Shown piece after piece: positions 7,200 to 14,308 of a stretch of 61,600 bases of DNA. Origin of the DNA: a virus; the IMG/VR virus record IMGVR_UViG_3300037264_002513, positions 1 to 61,600 of that record; one strand, given 5' to 3'. Under the pieces are notes generated by a model, which made no database searches, was not told the origin of the DNA, and saw only the letters and a program-made list of their open reading frames with translations. Position numbers and translations under genes: made by a program. Each line of letters starts with the position of its first letter. Position 1 is the stretch's first letter.

Positions 7200-8725
7200 C
7201 GGCCATGCTCCAGTTCCTCCGGCGCGTAGAGCCCGTGCACTACGTCCGGGTAGACCAAGCGGGCCAGCTTCGCGCTGGCGCGGGCCACGCACATATCGGC
7301 CGGGTTCTTCGCCCAGGCTGAGGCGCTCCAGGCTTTCTGCCGTGCGCCGTCTGAGGGGTTGTCTCCAAACCAGGCCTGTCGGCCCTCGGCGAGGGTGAAG
7401 GTCAGGGCGATCTCAGGATCGCCGACGCGCTTGGTCGCGAAGGTCGCGCGCTCAGCCGTGCGCTCAGTGCAGCGGAAGTACTCCGCCAGACCGGAGCGGA
7501 GCACCATCGCCCGCAGGAGGTCAGCGGACAGCGTCGCCTTGCCTTCGATGATATGCACGGCTCTCACTGACGCGAACACCGTGAGTCCGAGCTCGCGACC
7601 GGCGAGGAAGGTCATCAGAAGGGCCTGCCACGTCGTGTAGGAACCACCCCAGAGCCGCGAATCGAACGCCGCCTGTGCGAGCCAGGTCGCCTGCGTCATC
7701 GTGTTCGGCTCGAACTTACGCTCGAACTCGACATCGACGACGTTGGTCGCTACGCGCGCCAGCTCCGTCGTCGTCGGCAGCGGTGGGAGCGGCTTCAAGA
7801 CGGCTGCGTCGGACACGGGAGGGGCCTCCGGGAACGTGATCGTCAGTTCGCCCCCGTTTGGCGTCTGGACAACCGGCGGCGCGACCGGCGCGCTGGCCTC
7901 CTCCTCCGGTGGCGGCGGCGTGGGCCGGGAGGCCGGCGGCTTCTCGAGCTCCGCGATCGGGAGCTTCACATCGGTGCGAAGCGCGATGAGGGCCCGCACC
8001 AGCGGCAGCCGCAGCTTGAACCCAACCAGGGCCTGGACGATGGCCGGCGTCAGGCCGCGCGCGACGCCGCGGTCGAGGTCCACGTACATGTCGTCGAGCG
8101 ACTTCCAGGCCTTCAGGATCTGCACAGCCCGCACGGGGCCGCAGCCCTTCAGGCCCTGGATGTTGTCCGACGCGTCGCCGACGAGGGCGAGGTAGTCACG
8201 CATCTGGTACGGCATGACCCCGAACTTCTCGAAGGCCGCCGCCTCGTCATAGACTTCGCCCTGCCGCGGCGTCTTGACTTTCACGCGGTCGGTGACCAGC
8301 TGGAGGAGATCCTTGTCGCCCGACACGATGAGGACGGACGTGGTCGGCGGCAGCTGGGCCACCAACGAGGCGATGATGTCGTCCGCTTCGAAGCCGGGGA
8401 CCGCCCACACCGGCCAGCCGTCGGCCCGCAACAGATCCTGCGCGAGCTGCAGCTGGTGGAGCAGTGAGGCATCCTTGTCCCGGCGGTTCGCCTTGTAGCT
8501 GGGGTCCAGCTCGTGGCGGAACGTCTGCCCCGGGGAGTCGCAGCAGACCACCACGCGCCGCTCGCCCTCACCGAGGGCCAGCTGGTGGACCTTTGCCGCC
8601 GTCGCGTTCGCGACGTGGTTGAGCTCGGCGTTGTCCGCCGAGGTCATGTAGATGGGATACAAGATCGAGGAGAGGTCGACGGCCACCACGAGGGGCGGCG
8701 TCTCGGGTACAATAGGTTCTGGCAT
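7196..8725 (-). CDS. 5'-3' exonuclease (FEN/PIN) fused to a RecT-like annealing domain
   Basis: Residues ~10-235 are a flap endonuclease/T5-type exonuclease: VAVDLSS (Asp17), CCDSPGQTFRHELDPSYKANR, GFEADD (113-116), VSGDKDLLQLV (Asp137, Asp139) and the helix-3-turn-helix LVGDASDNIQGLKGCGP. A Pro/Glu-rich linker (~250-330) leads to a second domain, ~340-505, with LAGRELGLTVFASVR, IIEGKATLSADLLRAMV and VYPDVVHGLYAPEEL. That layout matches RecT-type single-strand annealing proteins that read G-R-E-x-G, G-K-x-x-x-x-A-D and P-D-V-x-x-G-x-Y-x-x-E-E. The exonuclease makes 3' single strands and the annealing domain would pair them, which two phage proteins usually do separately. The frame is continuous across the linker. 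The exonuclease call is very safe; the RecT-like call is from motif memory. Confidence 0.82.
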   Translation of the reverse strand: MPEPIVPETPPLVVAVDLSSILYPIYMTSADNAELNHVANATAAKVHQLALGEGERRVVVCCDSPGQTFRHELDPSYKANRRDKDASLLHQLQLAQDLLRADGWPVWAVPGFEADDIIASLVAQLPPTTSVLIVSGDKDLLQLVTDRVKVKTPRQGEVYDEAAAFEKFGVMPYQMRDYLALVGDASDNIQGLKGCGPVRAVQILKAWKSLDDMYVDLDRGVARGLTPAIVQALVGFKLRLPLVRALIALRTDVKLPIAELEKPPASRPTPPPPEEEASAPVAPPVVQTPNGGELTITFPEAPPVSDAAVLKPLPPLPTTTELARVATNVVDVEFERKFEPNTMTQATWLAQAAFDSRLWGGSYTTWQALLMTFLAGRELGLTVFASVRAVHIIEGKATLSADLLRAMVLRSGLAEYFRCTERTAERATFATKRVGDPEIALTFTLAEGRQAWFGDNPSDGARQKAWSASAWAKNPADMCVARASAKLARLVYPDVVHGLYAPEELEHGR

Positions 8726-8736
8726 CGCGGTCCTCT

Positions 8737-8766
8737 GGGGCTGGGCGATCTAGGGCGCTCAGCCCC
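8737..8766. other. RNA hairpin, possible bidirectional terminator or processing site
   Basis: GGGGCTG (8737-8743) pairs perfectly with CAGCCCC (8760-8766), with three more inner pairs, just upstream of the exonuclease gene. A T-rich tract (GCTTTT) follows on the plus strand only, where no gene ends, so on the coding strand it is more likely a leader structure than a terminator. Confidence 0.4.
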
Positions 8767-8832
8767 GCTTTTGTGTCTGCCTGGTGTGATGCCCTCCGCG
8801 AGCATGTCCTCGGCAGCGGTTCTGGGTCGTGG

Positions 8833-9009
8833 TCACGCGCGCGCGCGCGTCTTCCGGGTCAACGCTTCCTGCCTCTTCGCGGCGCGGACCTTCTTCCAGC
8901 GGGCGTTGATCGCCTTTCGAGCCGCCGCTGACCTCTCTTCGGGCGTGCGCTTCGCCTGGCACGCCAGCCCGCCCATGCGCGCGAATTCGCCGATGGTGAG
9001 TTCTCGCAT
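8833..9009 (-). CDS. Small basic protein with GG-x-A-x-A-K ... ARKAINARW motif, 58 aa
   Basis: A 58-residue frame starting at ATG 9009. It reads ELTIGEFARMGGLACQAKR, then TPEERSAAARKAINARWKK, and ends in a basic tail. The G-G-x-A-x-x-K-x-T-P-E-x-R-x-x-x-A-x-K-A-x-x-A-R-W pattern is widespread in very small proteins of phages and mobile elements and is probably a DNA-binding helical hairpin. The gene is short but the motif makes it convincing. There is no room for a ribosome site between the -10-like TAAGTT (9021-9016) and the ATG, which suggests either a leaderless message or read-through translation from upstream. Confidence 0.7.
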   Translation of the reverse strand: MRELTIGEFARMGGLACQAKRTPEERSAAARKAINARWKKVRAAKRQEALTRKTRARA

Positions 9010-9015
9010 GTGCGT

Positions 9016-9044
9016 AACTTACTTGCCGGCGCGAAGCCTGTCAA
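9016..9044 (-). promoter_or_regulatory. Possible promoter just upstream of the small basic protein gene
   Basis: TTGACA (9044-9039) is followed after 17 bases by TAAGTT (9021-9016). The -35 element is perfect, the -10 element is only a partial match. The predicted start of transcription falls on or next to the ATG at 9009, which would give a leaderless message. Confidence 0.45.
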
Positions 9045-9093
9045 GCGCCGACTTACCCGCCCGCTCGCGCGCCATGATGAGCGGCTTTTCCAT
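9019..9093 (-). CDS. Possible 24-residue leader peptide
   Basis: The ATG at 9093 has a textbook AGGAGG ribosome site seven bases upstream. The 24-residue product is basic and helical (MEKPLIMARERAGK, then SALDRLRAGK). Its stop lies nine bases before the start of the 58-residue gene, so it may be a real microprotein or a leader that feeds ribosomes to that gene. No homology is recognised. Confidence 0.4.
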   Translation of the reverse strand: MEKPLIMARERAGKSALDRLRAGK

Positions 9094-9180
9094 GTGACCT
9101 CCTGTTGCAAGCATCTGAGGCTTAACCCGTGGACCCGCTGTCACTTCCCTCCGCCTGGCGTCCAACCCGTGTGCTCGATT

Positions 9181-9199
9181 GAGCCGCCCGATGCGGCTC
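9181..9199. other. Perfect 7-bp hairpin in a gene gap
   Basis: GAGCCGC (9181-9187) and GCGGCTC (9193-9199) form a perfect stem with a five-base loop right after the stop of the 96-residue gene. There is no T-tract on either side, so it is not a classical terminator; it may stabilise or process the message. Confidence 0.35.
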
Positions 9200-9214
9200 T
9201 CGGAGCACAGGAGT

Positions 9215-9505
9215 CTACCGCTGTTCGCTAGCGTTCGGCTGGCCCAGCCCCTGCTTCACGCGGTCGTCGTCGCCCTCGTACTCGTCGCACCAGCACACCC
9301 GGCCCTGCGTGTCGTGCCAGATGGCGAAGTGGCGGTCGAGGTGGTCGTAGGCCACGCAGCCCTTGGCCTCATCGAGGGTGGCGTAGCGCCCGTGGGACTC
9401 GTCGGTCGTGAGGTTGATCACCTCGTAGGGAAGCTCAGGATTCCCCTCAATCGACTCGCGCGCCTCGATGGCGTGGAACTCGGAGAGCGTCATCGTCTTC
9501 TTCAT
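9215..9505 (-). CDS. Small hypothetical early protein, 96 aa
   Basis: The ATG at 9505 has a GAGGTCACC ribosome site upstream and is preferred over a non-ATG extension. The product reads MTLSEFHAIEARESIEG, then YEVINLTTDESHGRYATLDEAK, then HFAIWHDTQGRVCWCDEYEG. The alternating hydrophobic and charged residues suggest a compact beta domain. Function is unknown. It lies in the early operon below the promoter at 10026-10054. Confidence 0.6.
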   Translation of the reverse strand: MKKTMTLSEFHAIEARESIEGNPELPYEVINLTTDESHGRYATLDEAKGCVAYDHLDRHFAIWHDTQGRVCWCDEYEGDDDRVKQGLGQPNASEQR

Positions 9506-9516
9506 GGTGACCTCCT

Positions 9517-9759
9517 CTAGGAAACAGAGCGACCGCATGTCTCGCAGTGGAACGAATCGCAGTCGAACCCGTTCGCGACGATCAGGTCAGCTGTGAGCTC
9601 CAAGACCTCCTGCCCGCTGATGTCGCGCCCAGTGTAGGCGGCGCTCATGCCGGCGTGCGCGCCGCAGTAGCACCGCCCGTTGTCGCCCAGGTAGAGGGCG
9701 GTGGGCTTGAGGACCGGTTCACGCCGAGCGTTCGCCGCGATGAGGCTTGCCTGTTTCAT
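9517..9759 (-). CDS. Small Cys-rich protein, 80 aa
   Basis: The 80-residue product carries CYCGAH in the middle and DSFHCETCGRSVS at the C-terminus, that is, two C-x-C or C-x2-C pairs that could hold a zinc ion. DNGRCYCGAHAGMSAAYTGRD resembles a recurring phage pattern with a G-R-C-x-C-G start. The gene is nine bases below the previous one in the early operon. Function is unknown. Confidence 0.6.
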   Translation of the reverse strand: MKQASLIAANARREPVLKPTALYLGDNGRCYCGAHAGMSAAYTGRDISGQEVLELTADLIVANGFDCDSFHCETCGRSVS

Positions 9760-9768
9760 CGCGGCCCC

Positions 9769-10008
9769 CTACCACTCACCGAACGTGCAGACGATGCCGC
9801 AGCCACCGCTGCGGTGCCGCTCGCTCGCGAAGTGTGCCTGGATCTCGGCCACGCGCTGGGCATCCAGCGTGCGCCAGGAGTGCGCCCAACGGCGCGGCGG
9901 GGCGCCGGCCAGGAGCTCCGCGCAACGCGGGCACCCGGTCGGCTTGGGACGACCGAACGCCATCTGGCATCGGCCGTCGTGTTTCGTGGGGATGGGCGGA
10001 AAGGACAT
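9769..10008 (-). CDS. Small Cys/His protein, first gene of the early operon, 79 aa
   Basis: This is the first gene after the promoter at 10026-10054. Its ATG is preceded by GGAGG six bases upstream and a message leader of about 11 bases. The product reads MSFPPIPTKHDGRCQMAFGRP, then GCPRCAELLAGA, with a last CGIVC. GCPRC-x-E-L-x-x-G is common in small hypothetical phage proteins of GC-rich phages. A zinc site is likely. Function is unknown, but first place behind a strong promoter suggests an early role such as host takeover. Confidence 0.65.
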   Translation of the reverse strand: MSFPPIPTKHDGRCQMAFGRPKPTGCPRCAELLAGAPPRRWAHSWRTLDAQRVAEIQAHFASERHRSGGCGIVCTFGEW

Positions 10009-10025
10009 TCAGACCTCCGCCACAC

Positions 10026-10054
10026 AATATACGCGCTTGTTCCTATCTTGTCAA
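10026..10054 (-). promoter_or_regulatory. Strong sigma70-type promoter of the early operon
   Basis: TTGACA (10054-10049) and TATATT (10031-10026) are separated by exactly 17 bases on the minus strand. This is a perfect -35 and a 5-of-6 -10 element, the best promoter in the window. Transcription should start near 10019, just before the GGAGG ribosome site of the gene starting at 10008. It separates the lysis region from the recombination and replication genes. Confidence 0.85.
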
Positions 10055-10088
10055 TAGGGGCTGGTGCGTATTCGTAGAGAGGCCCGCC

Positions 10089-10102
10089 GTCAAGACGTTG
10101 AC
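10089..10102. promoter_or_regulatory. Candidate operator, inverted repeat GTCAA-N4-TTGAC
   Basis: GTCAA GACG TTGAC is a perfect 5-bp inverted repeat 35 bases upstream of the early promoter's -35 element. Its position fits an activator or repressor site. Short palindromes arise by chance, and no repressor gene is seen in this window. Confidence 0.3.
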
Positions 10103-10190
10103 AACCGTGCGATACTGGGCTTGGCGCCAACCTGGGGCTGAGACAAGCCCTGGCCGGGGGCCGCGGCCGGAACCCGCGAGCCCCCAGCCC

Positions 10191-10280
10191 CTACCGCATC
10201 CAACGCCAGCACGCCATCGCCAGCAACATAGCCAGCACGGTCGCGAGGATGAGGGCGGCATCCTCCTTGTCATCAGTCAC
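10191..10280 (-). CDS. 29-residue membrane peptide, possible lysis accessory
   Basis: A GTG at 10280 overlaps the stop of the papain-like gene (GTGA). The peptide begins TDDKEDAALILATVLA and continues MLLAMACWRWMR: an acidic start, one hydrophobic helix and a basic end, as in single-span holins and other tiny phage membrane proteins. The coupling to an enzyme gene in the probable lysis region supports it. Another ATG frame over the same bases looks like a shadow. Confidence 0.5.
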   Translation of the reverse strand: MTDDKEDAALILATVLAMLLAMACWRWMR

Positions 10281-10762
10281 GCCGCATCACTCCATACGAC
10301 CGAGAAGCCCTCGGCGCGGGTGACGAAGTAGTGCGGGGGCACCAGCCCAGCGGGGAAGTCCTCGAAGAGCGGCACGCCCCCCGCCGCATAGAAGTTCGCC
10401 GCGAACTGTGAGCAGAACTGCTGGCCGACGAGCGTTACGGGGTCGGGCGTGGCGAAGCTCAGCAACGCCCAGAACGCGTACGGCTGGCCTTTTACCTTCT
10501 GGAAGTAGGCCAGTGCGTCCGACCAGGAGAACCCCGAGGGCGGGCGCAGCGCTATCCCCGGCTTCGGCCAGTCCCACCTGTACCGGTTCACCCCCCGGTC
10601 AGCCCGCGCCGTGAGCGTGCTCACCCCAGGCACCTCCACGACTTCGACGTGGCTCCATCGGTGCCCCGTCCGCAGTGAGATCGCCCAGCCCAGCAGCTCG
10701 AAGGGCCGGTAGACGACGATGTCGCCGGGACGCAGTAGCGCCGGGTCGAGGATGGGGCGCAT
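10277..10762 (-). CDS. Permuted papain-like (NlpC/P60 superfamily, YiiX type) enzyme
   Basis: The 161-residue protein reads LRPGDIVVYRP, the usual first strand of NlpC/P60 enzymes, then HRWSHVEVVEVPG with the catalytic His, and later QQFCSQFAANFY with the catalytic Cys. The order His then Cys is the permuted form found in YiiX/YaeF and LRAT-like proteins. Such enzymes cleave peptide or acyl bonds and in phages can be wall-acting peptidases. There is no signal peptide. Neighbours are small membrane proteins, so an endolysin or accessory peptidoglycan role is likely, but a protein-modifying role cannot be excluded. Confidence 0.75.
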   Translation of the reverse strand: MRPILDPALLRPGDIVVYRPFELLGWAISLRTGHRWSHVEVVEVPGVSTLTARADRGVNRYRWDWPKPGIALRPPSGFSWSDALAYFQKVKGQPYAFWALLSFATPDPVTLVGQQFCSQFAANFYAAGGVPLFEDFPAGLVPPHYFVTRAEGFSVVWSDAA

Positions 10763-10764
10763 GG

Positions 10765-11256
10765 CTACACGCTGCTGAGTACCGCGCCCGCTTGCTGCAT
10801 CTTCGTCTCGATGCGGAGGACGCGCGTTTCGAGGTCGGCGACCCGCGCTTCGAGGTCGCCCGTGGGCGGCGGCAGCGGGTCAGGCGGGGGCGTCGTCGTG
10901 CCGGGGTTGATCGGAGCTTTCCACGGTCGCGCTGGGTCGTTCAGGACGCCCTGCGGCTGCCAGGCCGGCGTGGCGGGTCCGTACCGGTTCTCGTCTTCGT
11001 CCCACCCAGCACCGACGAGACAGTCGAAGTGTTCGAGTGTCACCTTGTGCTGGATGATGTCCGCCGCAACGTACGACCCGTCCGACAGGATGCCATAGCT
11101 GCCGGAGGTTTTCGTCGACAGACCCCACCCCTCGGCGCGGTGTATCCAGGCCGCCTCGTTGCAGATCGCCGCGCACTGGCTGGCGGTTGGCCCGAGATCG
11201 CGGTCGTGGGTGTACTTCTTTCGAACGTCCGCCACCGTCTCCTGAATCGTCGCCAT
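10765..11256 (-). CDS. Hypothetical protein with C-terminal coiled coil, 163 aa
   Basis: The start at ATG 11256 is chosen because it follows the zinc-ribbon stop by one base with a ribosome site inside that gene. The N-terminal part (ETVADVRKKY, then PTASQCAAICNEAAWIHRAEGWG) holds two cysteines. The centre reads DCLVGAGWDEDENRYGPATPAWQ, then a Pro/Thr linker and a C-terminal helix (LEARVADLETRVLRIETKMQQAG) with heptads typical of a trimeric coil. Pattern GWDEDENRYGPAxPxWQ is familiar from phage hypothetical proteins. Function is unknown; it may be a minor virion or lysis-linked protein. Confidence 0.65.
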   Translation of the reverse strand: MATIQETVADVRKKYTHDRDLGPTASQCAAICNEAAWIHRAEGWGLSTKTSGSYGILSDGSYVAADIIQHKVTLEHFDCLVGAGWDEDENRYGPATPAWQPQGVLNDPARPWKAPINPGTTTPPPDPLPPPTGDLEARVADLETRVLRIETKMQQAGAVLSSV

Positions 11257-11257
11257 G

Positions 11258-11374
11258 TCACTTCTCCTTCGGCGGACGACCGTTCCACCAGCGCCCGCAC
11301 GTTGCACACTCCCAGCGCCGGAGCGCCGGATCGTACTCGATCTGTGCTGTCTCGCCGCAGTGCGGGCACCTCAT
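11258..11374 (-). CDS. 38-residue zinc ribbon protein
   Basis: The ATG at 11374 directly follows the upstream TAG. The product contains CPHCGETAQIEYDP and WECATCGRWWNGRPP: two C-x2-C knuckles 17 residues apart, a classical zinc ribbon. The gene is only 117 bases long but is framed tightly by its neighbours. A role in nucleic-acid or protein binding is likely. Confidence 0.7.
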   Translation of the reverse strand: MRCPHCGETAQIEYDPALRRWECATCGRWWNGRPPKEK

Positions 11375-11716
11375 CTACTTCTCGCGGCCGATACAGCGGT
11401 TCCAGGCTTCTTCCGGGTTTGGATTCCTACGCGCGTTGTTGAGGCATTCCGCGAGCACGATGCGGTTCGTTTCCTTCGCGGCGGCTAGGATCTGCGCGTC
11501 CAGCATCTCGTCCCGCTGGTAGTGCTTCACTCCTTCGTCCCGCATCTCTTCTATGAGCTTGGCGTGCGCGTCGAGGCGCGTGATGAGGTGCGTACGGTCG
11601 GACCAGACCATGTAGCCCGCAAGGGACCACGCCGCGCCAACCGCCGCGACGAACCGCATCCATGCCGGCAGCCCGCGCGTGCCGTTCCCGCCGTTCTCGA
11701 TGTCGTTCGCCATCAT
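11375..11716 (-). CDS. Small membrane protein with cytoplasmic/periplasmic helix, 113 aa
   Basis: The start at 11716 has a GAGGAG ribosome site; an upstream ATG at 11767 does not. One hydrophobic segment (MRFVAAVGAAWSLAGYMVW) is followed by a long charged helical region (RLDAHAKLIEEMRDEGVKHY, then EMLDAQILAAAKETNR). The layout, N-terminal anchor plus long helix, fits an inner-membrane spanin or holin-associated protein. Position beside the papain-like enzyme supports a lysis role. No strict family match is recognised. Confidence 0.6.
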   Translation of the reverse strand: MMANDIENGGNGTRGLPAWMRFVAAVGAAWSLAGYMVWSDRTHLITRLDAHAKLIEEMRDEGVKHYQRDEMLDAQILAAAKETNRIVLAECLNNARRNPNPEEAWNRCIGREK

Positions 11717-11777
11717 CAGACTCCTCGCCGCCAGCGCCGATCCGGTCGGAGGATCGAAACGAAACATGGGATTCTCG

Positions 11778-13055
11778 TCACCTGGTCGCTGTGATGCCGA
11801 CCGCGTGAGACGGGCTGCTCGAGAGAGTCAGCAAGGGTCGATCGAGCCCAGCCCGACGCGCGAGGCCTTCGAGGCCATCGGGCTGGAGGTTGTCGCTGTA
11901 GGCATACAACAGGAGCGTGCGCCACGGCGCGAGGCAGTGTTCGCGCACCACTGCGGCGCGCTCCGGCGGCAGCTCGAGGAGCCGCCCCGGCATCAACAGT
12001 ACTGTGTCGGGGCTCCACTCGGCCCACGGCACATGTCCGATGTCGCCCGTCATCCACTCCCCGCCAGCGAGTCGGATGATGTCAGGCTCGCGCTCCACAC
12101 CCAGCGTCTCGATGGCGCCGACATCCCGCAGGATGCGGTCGAGGAGCATCCCGTTTCCGGCCCCCAGGTCGACGACGCGAGATTGACCCGGCACGAGGCG
12201 GCCCCGCAGGGCGGCGACAATCGCGCGGTGGGCAGCCCGCATCGGCCCGGGGGCCGAAAACCCGTTCTCCGTCCACCACCTGGCATCCGCCGGTCGGTAC
12301 GCGCCATCGCGGGCCAGCCGGTCAGTGTGCAGGGTGTGGTCAGTGCGCGTCGAGATCCGCATGGCCGGCGTCGAGATCCACGCGATGCCGTGCAGCCGGC
12401 TCCACTCCATCGGCCAGGCCAGCATCTCGACCGCCTCGTCCGTTTCCCACCGATAGCCCAGTCGCCTTGCCGCCTTGAGCGCGTCAGAGGCGAGCGCCTT
12501 CGACATCATGCAGGCGGAATCGCAGGGAAGATGTGGGACGAGGCGGACGCCAGCCCATCGCAACCAGATGTTGATGAGGGGTGGCCCAGACGCGCCGGCT
12601 TCGAAGGTGCTGTCGACTTGGCCCTTGCCCCATGTCTGACAGAACGCCCCGCGACAGCACACGGGGTAGCCCAGGAGTTGCCCGACCTTGCCGTCGTCGC
12701 GCACCGCGAGGGCGTTGAGTAGGGCCCGCGCGTTCTCCGGCGCAGCGACGATGACCCGGTATTGCCAAGGCCCGCCAGGCACGAGCGCGCCCTCGCAGGA
12801 CGTGTAAGGCTGCGCTGACACGGGCACCTGGCGCGGCACCACGGCGAGCCCGTGCCGCACGCCCCACTCCGCCAGCGCCGGGAGCTCGTCGGGCGAGCAG
12901 TGCTGGTACGCCGCCTGGCGCACACCATCCACCACCAGTTGGCGCTCGACCTCGAGCCAGGCGCGCCCCCAATCCTGCCGCACCGCTTCCCACCAGGCGC
13001 GAGACGCCTGGTCGCGATACGCGATGCGCGTGAAGTCAGGCAGCTGTGGGCTCAT
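11778..13055 (-). CDS. DUF483-like Cys domain fused to SAM-dependent methyltransferase
   Basis: 425 residues in two parts. Residues ~1-235 resemble DUF483-type proteins: LLGYPVCC (127-134) with a following FC, and HLPCDSAC (175-182); the paired Cys motifs suggest a metal or Fe-S site. Residues ~270-425 are a class I SAM methyltransferase with VDLGAGNG (295-302), the acidic loop VEREPD and a downstream TGDIGHVPW. The start overlaps the stop of the radical SAM gene as ATGA, so the two enzymes are made together. Between the parts lies TRTDHTLHTD, a small echo of the His-x-Asp pattern. I infer a partner enzyme in the modification of the repeat protein encoded at 14309-15544. The methyltransferase fold is safe, the DUF483 link is from motif memory and the role is inferred. 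Confidence 0.75.
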   Translation of the reverse strand: MSPQLPDFTRIAYRDQASRAWWEAVRQDWGRAWLEVERQLVVDGVRQAAYQHCSPDELPALAEWGVRHGLAVVPRQVPVSAQPYTSCEGALVPGGPWQYRVIVAAPENARALLNALAVRDDGKVGQLLGYPVCCRGAFCQTWGKGQVDSTFEAGASGPPLINIWLRWAGVRLVPHLPCDSACMMSKALASDALKAARRLGYRWETDEAVEMLAWPMEWSRLHGIAWISTPAMRISTRTDHTLHTDRLARDGAYRPADARWWTENGFSAPGPMRAAHRAIVAALRGRLVPGQSRVVDLGAGNGMLLDRILRDVGAIETLGVEREPDIIRLAGGEWMTGDIGHVPWAEWSPDTVLLMPGRLLELPPERAAVVREHCLAPWRTLLLYAYSDNLQPDGLEGLARRAGLDRPLLTLSSSPSHAVGITATR

Positions 13056-14308
13056 CGGCCGGAATCTCCATGACTGTCACCGTGCGGCGAGTCCCCGTGC
13101 CCAGAGTCCCCGTGGCGCGGACGGGTGTGGTCGGTGTGATCGCCGTGGCCGTCGCCGTGGCCGCCATCCCGCGGTGCCCGTCGTGTGCCGCAGCTCGAGC
13201 CCAGCACCGCGTCTGATAGGCGGGGCGTGTCGCCGCGCGCCCACGCTTCGTGCATGTACCGTTCGTAGAGCGCCCGGTGCGGATGCTGAGTCACCGGCAC
13301 GATGCCGGCGCGGCGGAGCCGCCGCTCGCCCTCCGCGTAGAGGTGTTTCCACACCGCGCAGTACGCGTCTTTGTTGCGCCAGTCACCGTCGATGGCCCCG
13401 CCAGGGCACGCCCCGGTGCAACAGATCCAGTAGGGGCAGCCTTGGCAGCCGCCGTGATCTTGCGGGGTGACTTCCAGCGCGAGCTGCCGCTCGTAGGAGT
13501 GGCCGTCGGCGGGGGTCCACGGTCCACCCGTGAGGACGCGTCCGCACATCGAGGGTTCGCCGTCAGGCTCGATGCCGTTGCAGCTGGGCGTATTCCATGG
13601 GTCACAAGACCGATGGTGGCACAGCACATGATCGTCTTGACCCTGCAGGACGCGCAGCACATCGCTGAAGATCGACAGCGTGAGGTCGGGGCTCTCGTCC
13701 TGTAGGGCCCAGAGCGCGTCAAGCACCGACATCAGATCCGAGTCTGGCAAGACAAGCTCAGGGGGGCCGTGCCGCTCAAGTAGGTGCGGGTTGATATGTC
13801 GGATGCCGCGATGGCGGAGGCCACGAACCCACTCGAGGAACCGCGCCACGCGCTCGCTGGTCCCCACGTTCGCCGCAGAGAGCGTGATGATGAACGAGGG
13901 CACCACGCCAGCCTCAAGGAGCGCATCGATCGCCGCCTCGGTCTTTGCCGTCTGCTGCACGCCACATCGGGCGGCGTTGAGGTCGCCAGGGCCGTCGATG
14001 CTGACACCTACCCCGACGCAGTACCGCTGGAAGAGCACGATGTGCGCGGGCGTGATCAAGGTGCCGTTGGTCTGGATGCCGGAGTGCCCGAACTTCTGGT
14101 GACCGTACGCGAAGAACTCCTCGAGCTCAGCCAGCGACGAGAGCAACGGCTCGCCGCCAAACAGATGGAAGCTCCCGCCCAACCGGTCGATCTGCCGGAA
14201 CATCGCGGCCTTGTCGAGCGGGATGCGCTCCCGGCGGTCGTGCTGTTCATAGCAGTACGCGCAGGCGAGGTTACATCGATGCCCGACGAGTTTGATCTCG
14301 ACTGTCAT
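13052..14308 (-). CDS. Radical SAM/SPASM maturase-type enzyme with His-Gly-Asp tail
   Basis: 418 residues. CNLACAYC (Cys12, Cys16, Cys19) is the C-x3-C-x2-C motif for the radical SAM iron-sulfur cluster; FGGEPLL (50-56) is the GGE motif, SIDGPG (103-108) a further core strand. A SPASM-type auxiliary cluster region follows with CGRV (255), CQGCPYWICC (288-297), C301 and C317. SPASM enzymes mature ribosomal peptides and proteins (sactionine, cyclophane and other crosslinks, anSME). The last 36 residues (383-418) are low complexity with seven His-x-Asp motifs, mostly HGD, the same motif as in the protein encoded just upstream. The ATG follows the TAG of that gene without a gap. I infer that the repeat protein is the substrate. 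An alternative is a general SPASM enzyme acting on another target. Confidence 0.9.
   Translation of the reverse strand: MTVEIKLVGHRCNLACAYCYEQHDRRERIPLDKAAMFRQIDRLGGSFHLFGGEPLLSSLAELEEFFAYGHQKFGHSGIQTNGTLITPAHIVLFQRYCVGVGVSIDGPGDLNAARCGVQQTAKTEAAIDALLEAGVVPSFIITLSAANVGTSERVARFLEWVRGLRHRGIRHINPHLLERHGPPELVLPDSDLMSVLDALWALQDESPDLTLSIFSDVLRVLQGQDDHVLCHHRSCDPWNTPSCNGIEPDGEPSMCGRVLTGGPWTPADGHSYERQLALEVTPQDHGGCQGCPYWICCTGACPGGAIDGDWRNKDAYCAVWKHLYAEGERRLRRAGIVPVTQHPHRALYERYMHEAWARGDTPRLSDAVLGSSCGTRRAPRDGGHGDGHGDHTDHTRPRHGDSGHGDSPHGDSHGDSGR

Noticed and set aside
10043-10273. 76-codon minus-strand frame over the lysis/early gap
   Set aside because: It runs through the strong promoter in another frame, has Arg/Gly/Trp-rich random composition and conflicts with the coupled GTG-start membrane peptide.
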